Positions 51,892 through 60,896 are shown, counted from the stretch's first letter. The stretch: 64,000 nucleotides of DNA from Citrobacter freundii (GCA_003243445.1 QFQQ01000025.1:1-64000); one strand, 5' to 3'. The notes: generated by a model not told the origin, from the sequence alone. Program-made: numbers and translations.

Positions 51892-53808
51892 ATGCAAAAA
51901 ATACTCTTCATGGTTTCACCATTAATAATATGCCTGCTGGCATTTGCTCCCGTAAAAACAGTGATAATAAAAGGTAAGATAATGGATGAAAATGGCAATC
52001 CCCTTCCTGCTGCAACTATCACGGAAAAAGGAACGAAGACCATAGCGATGGCTGCGCAGGATGGCACATTTACATTAACTGTTTCCGGAGAACACGCAAC
52101 GCTTGTGTTTTCAATGGTTGGTTATAAAACACAGGAAGTAAAATTACAAGGCCAAAAAGAACTGAAGATCACATTGAAGCCTTCCGGGCAAGAACTGCAG
52201 GAGGTGGTAGTGGTCGGATACGGAGTGCAGAAAAAAATGTCGGTCACAGGATCCAGTGCGCGTGCCGATAAAAGCCTTACCGGAAGAGCGCCGGGTATAC
52301 AGGTAACAGGCGGCAATGGTTATTTTTATAGTCCGGCTCCGCAGGATAATGAGGATTATGATCAGATCGTCGAAACAAAATTCCTTTCCGCACTTGATAA
52401 TCCACTTTCCACTTTTTCCATAGATGTAGATGCGGCTTCCTACAGCAATGTGCGCCGGTTTCTTAACCAGGGACAATTGCCTCCCGCAGATGCGGTGCGC
52501 ACAGAAGAGATGATCAACTATTTTAAGTATGATTATCCGCAGCCAACAGGCAATGATCCTTTTTCGATCAATACGGAGATCGCTGATGCACCATGGAATA
52601 AAAATCATAAACTGGTACTGATCGGTATGCAGGGAAAAAAGATCGACGTGGATGATCTGCCTGCATCCAATCTTGTATTCCTCATAGATGTATCGGGATC
52701 AATGAGCGACGCGAATAAATTACCATTGGTAAAAGCTTCTATGAAAATGCTGGTGGAACAATTGCGGGAACAGGATAAAGTTTCGATCGTGGTATATGCG
52801 GGTGCCGCAGGTCTTGTATTGAAGCCAACATCCGGTGCGGAAAAAGCAAAGATCAAAGATGCGATCGATAACCTGGAAGCCGGTGGATCAACCGCCGGTG
52901 GTGCAGGTATCCGGTTAGCTTATCAAACAGCAAACGGATCATTTGTAAAAAACGGGAATAACAGGGTGGTGCTTTGCACTGATGGCGATTTCAACGTAGG
53001 CGAAAGCAGCGATGATGCCATGGAAAAGCTGATCGAAAAAGAACGTAACAGTGGTGTATTTCTTACTGTGCTTGGATATGGTATGGGTAATTACAAAGAC
53101 AGTAAAATGCAGAAGCTGGCTGATAAGGGAAATGGCAACCATGCGTACATCGATGGTATTACCGAAGCCAAAAAGGTATTGGTGAATGAATTTGGGGGAA
53201 CGCTGTTCACCATTGCAAAAGATGTAAAACTGCAGGTTGAATTTAATCCTGCCGTTGTTCAATCCTATCGATTGATCGGTTATGAAAACCGTATGCTGGC
53301 GAAAGAAGACTTTAACAATGATAAAAAGGATGCAGGAGAATTGGGCAGCGGTCATACGGTTACCGCACTTTATGAGATCATACCTGTTGGTGTGAAAAGC
53401 GAGTTCCTGCCTTCGGTTGATCCGTTAAAATACCAGGCACAGACCGCCGTTAAACCTATAGCTGGTAACACAACTGAGATGTTCACTGTGAAGTTCAGAT
53501 ACAAAGCTCCGGATGGCGATAAAAGCAAACTGCTGGAGAAAGTAGTGTTGAATAAAACGCAGTCGCTGAATAGTACGTCTGAGAACTTCAGATGGGCGGC
53601 GGTAGTAGCGGAAATGGGCATGCTGCTGCGTCAGTCGGAGTTCAAGGCATCTTCCAGTTACAAGCAGGTGATCGAACTGGCAAAAGGAGCGAGAGGAGTG
53701 GATGAGGACGGATACCGCGCGGAATTTATCCGCCTGGTAAGCAGTGCACAGTTGCTTGCAAAAGGTCAGCAAACGGAACAGGCAGAAGAAAATTTAGGAA
53801 AAAGATAA
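51892..53808 (+). CDS. von Willebrand factor A domain protein with SusC-like N-terminus
   Basis: 638 residues. Signal-like N-terminus (MQKILFMVSPLIICLLAFAP), a carboxypeptidase-D regulatory-like domain (about 25-95, IKGKIMDENGNPLPAATITEKGT), then LQEVVVVGYGVQKKMSVTGSS and LTGRAPGIQVTGG: the start of a SusC-type plug without the barrel. Residues ~145-230 match the vWA-associated N-terminal domain (FLSALDNPLSTFSIDVDAASYSNVRRFLNQGQLP). The vWA domain (about 245-420) has a complete MIDAS: DVSGSMS, later T and D in CTDGDFN. A DUF3520-like C-terminal domain follows (YfbK family). Role unknown; probably periplasmic or outer-membrane-bound. Confidence 0.9.
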   Translation: MQKILFMVSPLIICLLAFAPVKTVIIKGKIMDENGNPLPAATITEKGTKTIAMAAQDGTFTLTVSGEHATLVFSMVGYKTQEVKLQGQKELKITLKPSGQELQEVVVVGYGVQKKMSVTGSSARADKSLTGRAPGIQVTGGNGYFYSPAPQDNEDYDQIVETKFLSALDNPLSTFSIDVDAASYSNVRRFLNQGQLPPADAVRTEEMINYFKYDYPQPTGNDPFSINTEIADAPWNKNHKLVLIGMQGKKIDVDDLPASNLVFLIDVSGSMSDANKLPLVKASMKMLVEQLREQDKVSIVVYAGAAGLVLKPTSGAEKAKIKDAIDNLEAGGSTAGGAGIRLAYQTANGSFVKNGNNRVVLCTDGDFNVGESSDDAMEKLIEKERNSGVFLTVLGYGMGNYKDSKMQKLADKGNGNHAYIDGITEAKKVLVNEFGGTLFTIAKDVKLQVEFNPAVVQSYRLIGYENRMLAKEDFNNDKKDAGELGSGHTVTALYEIIPVGVKSEFLPSVDPLKYQAQTAVKPIAGNTTEMFTVKFRYKAPDGDKSKLLEKVVLNKTQSLNSTSENFRWAAVVAEMGMLLRQSEFKASSSYKQVIELAKGARGVDEDGYRAEFIRLVSSAQLLAKGQQTEQAEENLGKR

Positions 53809-53880
53809 TTTTTTTATGTAACGATGGTGTTTCTTGAATCGTATACTAAACACAATCATCTAACAGCCGGTTAGTGATAC

Positions 53881-53910
53881 GGGGCTGGTGTTTACCAGCC
53901 CCTCTTTTAA
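53881..53910 (+). terminator. Terminator after the vWA gene
   Basis: GGGGCTGG, loop TGTTTA, CCAGCCCC, then TCTTTT. Confidence 0.8.
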
Positions 53911-53937
53911 CCAAACCGTTCATTTAATTGCAGCTAC

Positions 53938-54900
53938 ATGAGATATCTCTACGCTTTATTATTTGTTGTTCTGCAGGTTCCCGGTTTCTCACAAACGACC
54001 GATACAATAGATACTGCTTTGAAAAGTAAAAATGGTACGCCTGTTATCCGGATCTATTGTGGCGCAACATTGAGACCGGATCAGCCTCCTCTGTATATAA
54101 TAGATGATGAACTGATAAATTCCGCGTCATTGGATTTTTTGAGTAAAAATGATATCAGATCGATCGATATATTGAGGGACTCGTCCGCAACAGCACTTTA
54201 TGGCACAAGGGGGAGCAGTGGTGTAATCATCATCAAAACAAAGAACTCCCGCTTTCGCTCTTTTCAGGCAATAGATGCGGAAGATGGTACCAGCCTGGCC
54301 GGAGCCACTTTCACTTTCACCGCAGTTGATGGCGATGAAGTTATCCGCCTGATAGCTGATAAAGAGGGGAGGGTGATGTCAACATCCTTTCCTCCTGGTA
54401 AGAAATATACACTCATGATCAGTTCTGTCGGGTATAAGGATTTTCAAACAGTTTATACAAGAGAAAAAGAAAAAACTGTTCAGCAGTACAGGCTGTTGCG
54501 TGACGTGAAAGATAATATACCTGTGATAGTGAAATCTGATCTCAGCGTCGTCAAGTGTAGATATGCAGAATGCTGGGTTCGCGGGATTAGAGTAACACAT
54601 AATTCCGGTGATGCGGAGGTTAAGAAACTGATACAACCTATTGCCCGTTTATACCCAAATCCTGTGGTCAGAGGTTCTACACTGAAACTGGAATTGAACG
54701 TAAGCGAAGACTTCTCTTTTCAGGTTAAACTAACCAGTCTAAGCGGAGCGGCATTAAGCACACTTACATACAAACCGGTTAAGGGATTGAACAGAGTTGA
54801 CATCCCGGTTGCAAATCAATGGGCTGCCGGTGCATATTTTTTACAGGTGATTTCGCAACACGGAAAGTTATTAAAACAGGATAAACTCATCATTCAATAA
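53938..54900 (+). CDS. T9SS-sorted protein with a TonB-receptor plug-like domain and no barrel
   Basis: 320 residues; signal peptide (MRYLYALLFVVLQVPGFSQT). Residues ~25-105 look like a SusC/RagA plug: PPLYIIDDELINSASLDFL, then DIRSIDILRDSSATALYGTRGSSGVIIIKTK. A carboxypeptidase-regulatory-like segment follows (about 110-180). The C-terminal ~90 residues are a type A T9SS sorting domain (ARLYPNPVVRGSTLKLELN to LLKQDKLIIQ), so the protein should be exported across the outer membrane and attached to or released from the surface. A plug used as a secreted module is odd. First of a tandem of three related cargo genes. Confidence 0.85.
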   Translation: MRYLYALLFVVLQVPGFSQTTDTIDTALKSKNGTPVIRIYCGATLRPDQPPLYIIDDELINSASLDFLSKNDIRSIDILRDSSATALYGTRGSSGVIIIKTKNSRFRSFQAIDAEDGTSLAGATFTFTAVDGDEVIRLIADKEGRVMSTSFPPGKKYTLMISSVGYKDFQTVYTREKEKTVQQYRLLRDVKDNIPVIVKSDLSVVKCRYAECWVRGIRVTHNSGDAEVKKLIQPIARLYPNPVVRGSTLKLELNVSEDFSFQVKLTSLSGAALSTLTYKPVKGLNRVDIPVANQWAAGAYFLQVISQHGKLLKQDKLIIQ

Positions 54901-54906
54901 GATATT

Positions 54907-55950
54907 ATGGCGACAAAGATCAAATTGGAGATTGCAAGTCCCTGTTCGGAGAACTGGGATAAAATGGACCGGACGGAGAGGGGCCGGTTTTGTCAGTCAT
55001 GTCAAAAACAGGTGATTGATTTTACGGGTATGAGTGATCAGCAACTGGCCCTGTTTTTTAAACACAATAAAACAAATGTTTGCGGCAGGACGAGAAATGA
55101 TCAGCTTGGTCAGGAATTGGAACTCCCCCGCAAACGCATTCATTGGTTCCGCTATTTTGTACAGGTGGCGCTGCCTGCATTGATCTTTTCCAATAAGGGT
55201 TATACCCAGGGTAAAATAACGCCGCTTCCGAAAATGGAGCGTTTTATTCGCGGGCCACAGGATACGTCGAAGATAATCGTGCCCGCAGTGGATTCAACGC
55301 CAGTGAGCCGCATCATCAATGGCCGCGTGATTGACAGGAGTGGTATTCAGTTATCGGGAGCCTCTATTATGATAAGGGGAACAACAAAAGGTACGGCTGC
55401 AAACGAACACGGACAGTTTTCGTTAAGAATTACCGATGAAGAGATCATAACATATCTGGAGATCTCTGCTGTCGGTTATGTACGCCGCACAATCGAGATA
55501 AAACAGCATGAATTATTCAACAGTGAAATAGTTCTCGACGAAGCAACAGGCGTATTGGGAGAAATAGTCGTGTTTGTTGCGGGAGGAATTACGGCTGTCC
55601 CTGTTGACAAACCAAAGAAAACGAAAGACAAGCCTGCAACAATTCAGCCTGCTGCATCTATTCAACCAAATATTGATGCGGCCGGTAAAACACTCAATCT
55701 GTATCCAAACCCTGTAACAAGAGGAACAAAGGTGATCGTTGAAATAGATATAAAGGAACCGCATTCGTTCCGGGTAAATCTGACCAATCTAAGCGGAGCT
55801 GTTTTAAGCACGAACCCATACAAACCCGTAAAAGGTATAAACAGGGTAGAAGTTCCGATTGCAAACGAACTGGCGACCGGTATCTATTTTATACAGGTGA
55901 TCTCCGGCAACGGTGAAGTATTAAAACAGGATAAACTTATCATCCAATAA
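54907..55950 (+). CDS. T9SS sorting-domain protein with N-terminal Cys motif and carboxypeptidase-like domain
   Basis: 347 residues, starting 6 nt after the previous stop. The N-terminus has no signal peptide but a module common in Bacteroidota: IASPCSENWDKMD, then RFCQSCQKQVIDFTGMSDQQL, i.e. C-x(n)-CxxC, likely metal-binding and cytosolic. A hydrophobic stretch (about 82-97) could be a signal anchor. Next, a carboxypeptidase-D regulatory-like domain (about 135-215), a Pro/Lys linker, and a sorting-domain-like end (NLYPNPVTRGTKVIVEID to VLKQDKLIIQ) very similar to that of the preceding protein. It is unclear how a protein with this N-terminus would reach the T9SS. Confidence 0.82.
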   Translation: MATKIKLEIASPCSENWDKMDRTERGRFCQSCQKQVIDFTGMSDQQLALFFKHNKTNVCGRTRNDQLGQELELPRKRIHWFRYFVQVALPALIFSNKGYTQGKITPLPKMERFIRGPQDTSKIIVPAVDSTPVSRIINGRVIDRSGIQLSGASIMIRGTTKGTAANEHGQFSLRITDEEIITYLEISAVGYVRRTIEIKQHELFNSEIVLDEATGVLGEIVVFVAGGITAVPVDKPKKTKDKPATIQPAASIQPNIDAAGKTLNLYPNPVTRGTKVIVEIDIKEPHSFRVNLTNLSGAVLSTNPYKPVKGINRVEVPIANELATGIYFIQVISGNGEVLKQDKLIIQ

Positions 55951-55956
55951 CCTGTT

Positions 55957-56361
55957 ATGGCATCAAAGATCAGATTGGAAATTTCAACTATGAGCGACCA
56001 GCAACTGGCCCGCAGCGTTGCTTTAAAAAAGAACGATGAGTAAAAAGAAGCAAAAGAAATATTGTTATGCATGAAAGATCCAACGGCCTCATCATTCAAC
56101 GTATTTCCCAACCCGGTAATATCAGGAAGCAGCCTGAATATTGAATTGATCAGTCAACTGAAAGAAGGTTATTATAATCTTGACATTATTTCGATCGATG
56201 AAAGACGCGTATTCACAAAAAGCGACCTTTGGATCGATAGTGGTGCGCGGGTATTGAACATTACTATTCCGGCGCTGGCAGCAGGCAACTATGCGCTTGC
56301 CTTGCGGCATAAAAAAGAAGGGAAGATACATTCTCAACTGATCCTCATCAAAGCTGAGTAA
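55957..56361 (+). pseudogene. Decayed third copy of the T9SS tandem
   Basis: 55957-56043 encodes a 28-residue remnant: MASKIRLEIS joined to TMSDQQLARSV, i.e. the start of the preceding protein with its Cys-rich middle deleted, then a stop. From 56071 a separate frame encodes ~97 residues (FNVFPNPVISGSSLNIELIS to LALRHKKEGKIHSQLILIKAE), which is a sorting-domain-like C-terminus without signal peptide. Order and content match a third paralogue that lost its central part and its reading frame. It cannot be excluded that the second frame is still translated as a small protein. Confidence 0.7.
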
Positions 56362-56364
56362 ACA

Positions 56365-57267
56365 TTATTTTCGGAATGCAGGATGAAAATCCTCCAGGGT
56401 CTTCTTCAGGAATTCCCTGTCGAGATGGGTATAGATCTCCGTGGTGGTAATACTTTCATGTCCGAGCATTTCCTGCACGGCCCTCAGGTCAGCGCCTCCT
56501 TCCACCAGGTGAGTGGCAAAAGAATGACGGAAAGTGTGCGGAGAAACGGTTTTGTGGATGCCCGCTTTCTTTACGAGGTCTTTTATGATCAGGAAGATCA
56601 TGACCCGCGACAATTTGCTCCCGCGCTTATTTAAAAACACGATATCCTCACTGCCGGGCTTAGCTGTTGTATGAACCCTGATCTGTTTGATGTAAATGGT
56701 CAGGAATTTGATGGCGCTGCTGCCGATCGGCACAAGCCTTTCTTTATCGCCCTTACCCACCACTCGTATAAAACCGACATCCAGGTAAAGTTGTGACAAC
56801 TTCAGGTTGACCACTTCGCTTACCCGTAAACCGCAACTGTACATTGTTTCCAGTATCGCTTTGTTACGGCCGCCTTCCGGTTTGCTCAGATCGATCTGCC
56901 CAATGATGTTTTCGATCTCATCATAACTCAGCACGTCGGGCAAAGCACGTTTTAGTTTTGGTGCTTCCAGTAATACCGTTGGATCTTTTCGGGCGATATT
57001 TTCAAGCAGGCAGTATTTGTAAAATGCTTTGATGCCGGAAATGATGCGGGCCTGCGAAGCCGGTGTCATACCAAGCTCATTGATCCATTTCAGGAACTGT
57101 TGCAGTTCTTTCAGCTCAAGATCAGCCGGATTTTTCAGGGACGATATTTCCTGCAAAAACTGTGTGAGCTTGTCAATATCCCGCAAATAGGCTTCAATGG
57201 AATTATCCGCCAGCGATTTTTCAAGCTGGAGATAAGCTTTGAATCCTTTTTTGTAGGCTTCCCACAT
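56365..57267 (-). CDS. xerD: Tyrosine recombinase XerD
   Basis: 300 residues. N-terminal SAM-like core-binding domain (LQLEKSLADNSIEAYLRDIDKL), catalytic domain with Arg in SCGLRVSEVVNL (about 148), Lys beta-hairpin, the HxxR box SPHTFRHSFATHL (about 243-255), GHESITTTEIYTHL with the nucleophile Tyr (about 281). Length and the HTFRHSFATHLVEGGADLRAVQEMLGH region are those of chromosomal XerD, which with FtsK resolves chromosome dimers at dif. It is housekeeping rather than an integrase; no attachment site or cargo is seen. Confidence 0.94.
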   Translation of the reverse strand: MWEAYKKGFKAYLQLEKSLADNSIEAYLRDIDKLTQFLQEISSLKNPADLELKELQQFLKWINELGMTPASQARIISGIKAFYKYCLLENIARKDPTVLLEAPKLKRALPDVLSYDEIENIIGQIDLSKPEGGRNKAILETMYSCGLRVSEVVNLKLSQLYLDVGFIRVVGKGDKERLVPIGSSAIKFLTIYIKQIRVHTTAKPGSEDIVFLNKRGSKLSRVMIFLIIKDLVKKAGIHKTVSPHTFRHSFATHLVEGGADLRAVQEMLGHESITTTEIYTHLDREFLKKTLEDFHPAFRK

Positions 57268-57465
57268 GGGTTGGTTTCAAGGTTGAGAGATTTCAGAGGT
57301 TCCAGGAGTTCCAAAGGTTCCAGGAGTTCCAGAAGGTTATTCAGATCGCAATTTCAGGAGATCAGCCATTGCCATTCGCGGCAGCAACCTCTGGAACTTA
57401 TGAAACCTCTGGAACCTTTAAGTCAACTCTCTGGAACTATCAGAACTATTGGAACGTCGGAACTT
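57268..57465. repeat. Nonamer inverted-repeat element B12
   Basis: Left arm 57268-57338, right arm 57376-57465; right arm begins GCGGCAGCAACC and reaches the stop codon of the next gene. Loop ~40 nt. Confidence 0.88.
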
Positions 57466-58120
57466 ACTTCAGCTCGATGGTCTTCTGCAACTCTTTCCAC
57501 TCTTTACCGATCTTCACCTTTGTCCAGATCTTAGAAGAGGTGATGTTCACTGAATCGATGTATTCATGTATGGCATCATAGTCGATCTCCAGGCGTTGGC
57601 CGAAGGTCATCATTGCTTGTTTGCCTGTAGCCATATCTTCAACGAATATGTTGCCACGATCTGAATAAGCGATCAATCCTTTCTCCACCGCGAATTTTGG
57701 ATCGAATGAGTTGATGGCACTTGTCTTTCTGTCCAGCGCATCACGGCTATTGAACGGGAATTTCAGCAGGTAACCGCGTCCGTTGCTGCAGTCATTGAAC
57801 GCAAGCCATGCATAGCTTGTGTCTTTGATAAAACAACTTACCGCAGCCGGGTTCAGTTTTACCTGTGCGCCTACAAGACCGGCCAGTCCCATTTTTTTAT
57901 TTGATCCGAATCCTGAATAACTCCAGGTAACAGTATCTGCATTACAGTTGGAAGCGCTGATATACACATAAGGCTTCAGCGCATGATTCTCATCAACGAA
58001 CTTCATACTGTCTTTCAGGCAGATCGTATCGCAAAAGCTCGCAGGTCCGGCGGCTGATTTACAGGCGGAGAATGCGAGGGCGATGGAGGCGGAGGTGAGG
58101 AGGAAAAAAAATATTCTCAT
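57464..58120 (-). CDS. Lipoprotein of unknown function
   Basis: 218 residues from the ATG at 58120 (a TTG two codons earlier is less likely). Signal MRIFFFLLTSASIALAFSAC with lipobox SAC. The mature part has pairs of cysteines (FCDTICLKD, ASNCNAD, VSCFIKD, NDCSNGRG) that could form disulfides. No family recognised; WLAFNDCSNGRGYLLKFPF is its most distinctive stretch. Single gene between two repeat elements. Confidence 0.7.
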   Translation of the reverse strand: MRIFFFLLTSASIALAFSACKSAAGPASFCDTICLKDSMKFVDENHALKPYVYISASNCNADTVTWSYSGFGSNKKMGLAGLVGAQVKLNPAAVSCFIKDTSYAWLAFNDCSNGRGYLLKFPFNSRDALDRKTSAINSFDPKFAVEKGLIAYSDRGNIFVEDMATGKQAMMTFGQRLEIDYDAIHEYIDSVNITSSKIWTKVKIGKEWKELQKTIELK

Positions 58121-58131
58121 ATACAAACAGT

Positions 58132-58512
58132 TTACGCGGATTTTATGACGCGAATTACGCGAATTAAAAGTGTTTATGAATGAATTGCTAAAATTCTAAT
58201 GAAAAAATTATAATGGTTATTAAATGTATGTTGACTTTACAATGGTGGCAAGCTACCCATATAAGAGAAAAGTCTTCAACCTGTCGTTATTAATTCACAA
58301 AATCAGTGTGTTAAAATCAGCGGTTTATGATTAGCGTTCTCCGGGCGACGCTTAATCCTGAACTATCGAAATTCCAACGAAAAATAAAGATTCCCGTATG
58401 TATATCGATCTCACTAGCGGCGACAAGCTCTCCATACATGAGAACGGCCTTCCATCTATTATTATTTAATTCGCGAAATCAGCGTTTTAAAATTAGCGGT
58501 TTAAAATTAGCA
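58132..58512. repeat. Nonamer element G' with three arms, entering a coding sequence
   Basis: Arm 58132-58167 (ACGCGAATTACGCGAATTAA, 9-nt period) and two opposite arms at 58290-58326 and 58466-58512 (TTCGCGAAATCAGCGTTTTA and on). The last arm covers the stop codon and the final ~11 codons of the YkgJ-like gene. It accounts for the gap 58121-58478; no gene in it. Confidence 0.7.
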
Positions 58513-59021
58513 TTCTCCATGCGCGTTTTCATCTTTTCAACCATCTTATACGTCGCCGGACAATACTCAATATTCTGCTTATGCACATGCACATAATCTT
58601 TCATCTTCTTCGGAAGATGCGGGAAGCCGGCGCAGTCAGCCGGGCGTACAGCATAGATGCTGCATTTGTTGTCTTCCAGATTGAGGAACTGGCAGGGTTC
58701 GGTCTTGTTGAGCCAGTCACGGTCACCACCACGTTCGCGGCGAAGCCATTGTTTGGTGAATTCTTCGGGCGTTTGACCGAGATGTTTCGAGATGCGCTTG
58801 ATATCGGCGTTGGTGAATGTCGGGGTCATGGTCTTGCAGCAGTTGGCACAGCTGAGACAGTCCACTTCCTGCCAGACCTGTTTTTCCAGCTCGGCGGTTA
58901 TTTTTTCGAGACCACGCGGAGGTTGCTTTTCCATTTTGGACAGGAAACGGCGAAAAGCGCTTTTATTTTTCGCCGCAGTCTTTTTGAACGCACGCAGGTC
59001 GATCGGTTGCATTTCACTCAT
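58479..59021 (-). CDS. YkgJ-family cysteine cluster protein
   Basis: 180 residues. Zinc- or iron-binding cysteine cluster of the YkgJ family: DCLSCANCCKTMTPTFTNADIKRISKHLG (CxxCxxCC, about residues 57-64) and TEPCQFLNLEDNKCSIYAVRPADCAGFPHL (three further Cys, about 108-130). Function of the family is not established. Its last residues (NANFKPLILKR) are encoded by iterated repeat units of the following element. Confidence 0.9.
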   Translation of the reverse strand: MSEMQPIDLRAFKKTAAKNKSAFRRFLSKMEKQPPRGLEKITAELEKQVWQEVDCLSCANCCKTMTPTFTNADIKRISKHLGQTPEEFTKQWLRRERGGDRDWLNKTEPCQFLNLEDNKCSIYAVRPADCAGFPHLPKKMKDYVHVHKQNIEYCPATYKMVEKMKTRMENANFKPLILKR

Positions 59022-59079
59022 ATATCGAAGATAGTGATTTGAATGGTTTGACAGGTGGAAGTGCCTCTTTCTGTGTGCA

Positions 59080-59137
59080 CTCTTCCCGTTCTTTCCGCCT
59101 CCGGTTTAGCTTTACCTGGGCGGGAAGGACGGGAAGA
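59080..59137. repeat. Inverted repeat H2
   Basis: Left arm 59080-59105 (CTCTTCCCGTTCTTTCCGCC and on), right arm 59114-59137 (GGGCGGGAAGGACGGGAAG). Related to H1 at 51493-51551. Between the YkgJ-like and YraN genes. Confidence 0.65.
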
Positions 59138-59229
59138 AAGCATGATATTGGATGCTGGTCAGATTTCAGGTAAAAAGAATAGCCACGCAATGCAAACACT
59201 AATGCTGAGAAGTTGTATTGCGCTCCTTC

Positions 59230-59586
59230 TTACAAAAACACGTCCTGCAAGAGGAAGAATTCCGGCGGTTTGGAGCGATGAATGGTGATAGAAAGAATAT
59301 CGTATTGCAGCCATTTATATTCCGGATGCAATGAAAGGAATTTATCCGCTGCACGCTGGAGATGCTTGAACTTTTTCCTGGTCACACTTTCTTCCGGATA
59401 AGCACCGGGAAAATACTTTCGTGATTTTACTTCTACTATATGCAGGGTATTGTTCTTACGCGCGATAATATCGATCTCATAATATGAGTAACGCCAGTTA
59501 AGGTGTAAGATCTCGTAACCATTCTGCTTCAACCAGGCTGCTGCCATTTTTTCTCCTTCTTCTCCCAGCTCATTATGTAGTGCCAT
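59230..59586 (-). CDS. YraN family endonuclease-like protein (UPF0102)
   Basis: 118 residues, restriction-endonuclease-like fold. GEEGEKMAAAWLKQNGYEILHLNWRYSYYEIDIIARKNNTLHIVEVKSRK in sequence order contains the E...D...ExK active-site pattern (Asp in YEIDII, Glu-Val-Lys in VEVKSR). Family function is uncertain; the related Holliday-junction resolvases suggest DNA processing. Divergent from manA; start codons 38 bp apart. Confidence 0.93.
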   Translation of the reverse strand: MALHNELGEEGEKMAAAWLKQNGYEILHLNWRYSYYEIDIIARKNNTLHIVEVKSRKYFPGAYPEESVTRKKFKHLQRAADKFLSLHPEYKWLQYDILSITIHRSKPPEFFLLQDVFL

Positions 59587-59624
59587 ATTGTATCTTTACT
59601 TTTTCGAAAGGTAAAAGTTTCAAT

Positions 59625-60836
59625 ATGCAGGACATTGGGAAATTAACAGGAACTGTTAAGCATTATGACTGGGGTGGAGCCGTTTTTATACCGGGTTTGC
59701 TCGATGTAAAAAACGCAGATGGAAAGCCATTTGCGGAATATTGGCTGGGTGTTCACCCGCAAGCGGATTGTAAAATTGTATTTCCTGATAAATCGGAAAC
59801 ATTACTGCGTGATTATATCGCAGGCAATCCGGAACGTTTACTGGGTAATTATGTCTACCGGCAATTTGGCAATATGCCATACCTGCTGAAAGCGCTGGAT
59901 GTAAATGACATGCTTTCCATTCAGGTGCACCCCTCCAAAGCGGCGGCGGAACATGATTTTGCTGCTGAAAACGCAGCAGGTGTACCGTTGTCTTCACCCG
60001 AAAGAAATTATAAAGACACCAATCACAAGCCCGAATTAATGGTTGCCATGGGAGAATTCTGGTTACTCCATGGATTCAGACCAGCGGATTCAATGAAGGA
60101 GATACTGGCTGCCACGCCGGAACTTACTTTTCTCTTGCCTGTTTTTGGCGACGGTAATTATGCGGCCGTGTATAAACAGGTGATGGAAATGCCACAGGAC
60201 GAAGTAAACAGCCGTCTTGATCCGCTGCTTTCACGTATACTGCCGTTGTATGAAGCAGGCAGGATCAGTAAATCCAGCCCCGATTACTGGGCTGCAAAGG
60301 GAAGTCTGACGTTTTCTCAACCAGGAAAAACAGATCGCGGGATCTTCTCCGTGTATCTGTTCAATCTTGTTGAAACGAAGAAAGGACAGGCTGTTTTCCA
60401 GGATGCCGGTGTTCCGCATGCGTATCTTGAAGGGCAGAACATTGAGATCATGGCCAGTTCAGATAACGTGCTCCGTGGCGGATTGACCAATAAACATATC
60501 GATGTAAAAGAATTGCTGAAGCACACCAGGTGCGAACCAACCCATCCCAATATTCTCAGTGGGGAAAAGCAAGGCACTCAAACGGTATATAAAACGCCTG
60601 CCCCGGATTTCGAGCTCAGCTCTTTCGAATTGAAGAAAGGAGCGTCTGTTTCCCTGGATATAGTTACCACCGATATTCTCCTGCTCGTAAAAGGTGCGGT
60701 GGAGATCATCAGTGAGCATGGATCAGTACCGATAGGCATTGGCAACCCGTCTGCGGTATTGTTCCCGGCTAAAGACACCGTGCTGAAAGCCAGCGAAGAC
60801 AGTCTGGTTTTTAAAGCAACCGTGCCTGGGGCTTAA
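59625..60836 (+). CDS. manA: Mannose-6-phosphate isomerase, class I
   Basis: 403 residues from ATG 59625, which begins at the domain start (IGKLTGTVKHYDWGG); the frame from 59580 overlaps yraN. Interconverts mannose 6-phosphate and fructose 6-phosphate. Zinc-cupin motifs: LSIQVHPSKAAAEHDF (His, about 110), DTNHKPELMVAMGEFWLLHGF (His/Glu about 145) and QDAGVPHAYLEGQNIEIMASSDNVLRGGLTNKHID (catalytic Arg). Full length. Confidence 0.95.
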   Translation: MQDIGKLTGTVKHYDWGGAVFIPGLLDVKNADGKPFAEYWLGVHPQADCKIVFPDKSETLLRDYIAGNPERLLGNYVYRQFGNMPYLLKALDVNDMLSIQVHPSKAAAEHDFAAENAAGVPLSSPERNYKDTNHKPELMVAMGEFWLLHGFRPADSMKEILAATPELTFLLPVFGDGNYAAVYKQVMEMPQDEVNSRLDPLLSRILPLYEAGRISKSSPDYWAAKGSLTFSQPGKTDRGIFSVYLFNLVETKKGQAVFQDAGVPHAYLEGQNIEIMASSDNVLRGGLTNKHIDVKELLKHTRCEPTHPNILSGEKQGTQTVYKTPAPDFELSSFELKKGASVSLDIVTTDILLLVKGAVEIISEHGSVPIGIGNPSAVLFPAKDTVLKASEDSLVFKATVPGA

Positions 60837-60896
60837 GGGATTGCAGATAATGCTGAGGTAGCCGGCTAAATGATCGGGATTTTAGCGTAAATATTT

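Noticed and set aside
56365..57267. XerD gene as an integrase marking a mobile island
   Set aside because: Length and motifs are those of housekeeping XerD; no attachment repeats, tRNA or cargo genes are present.
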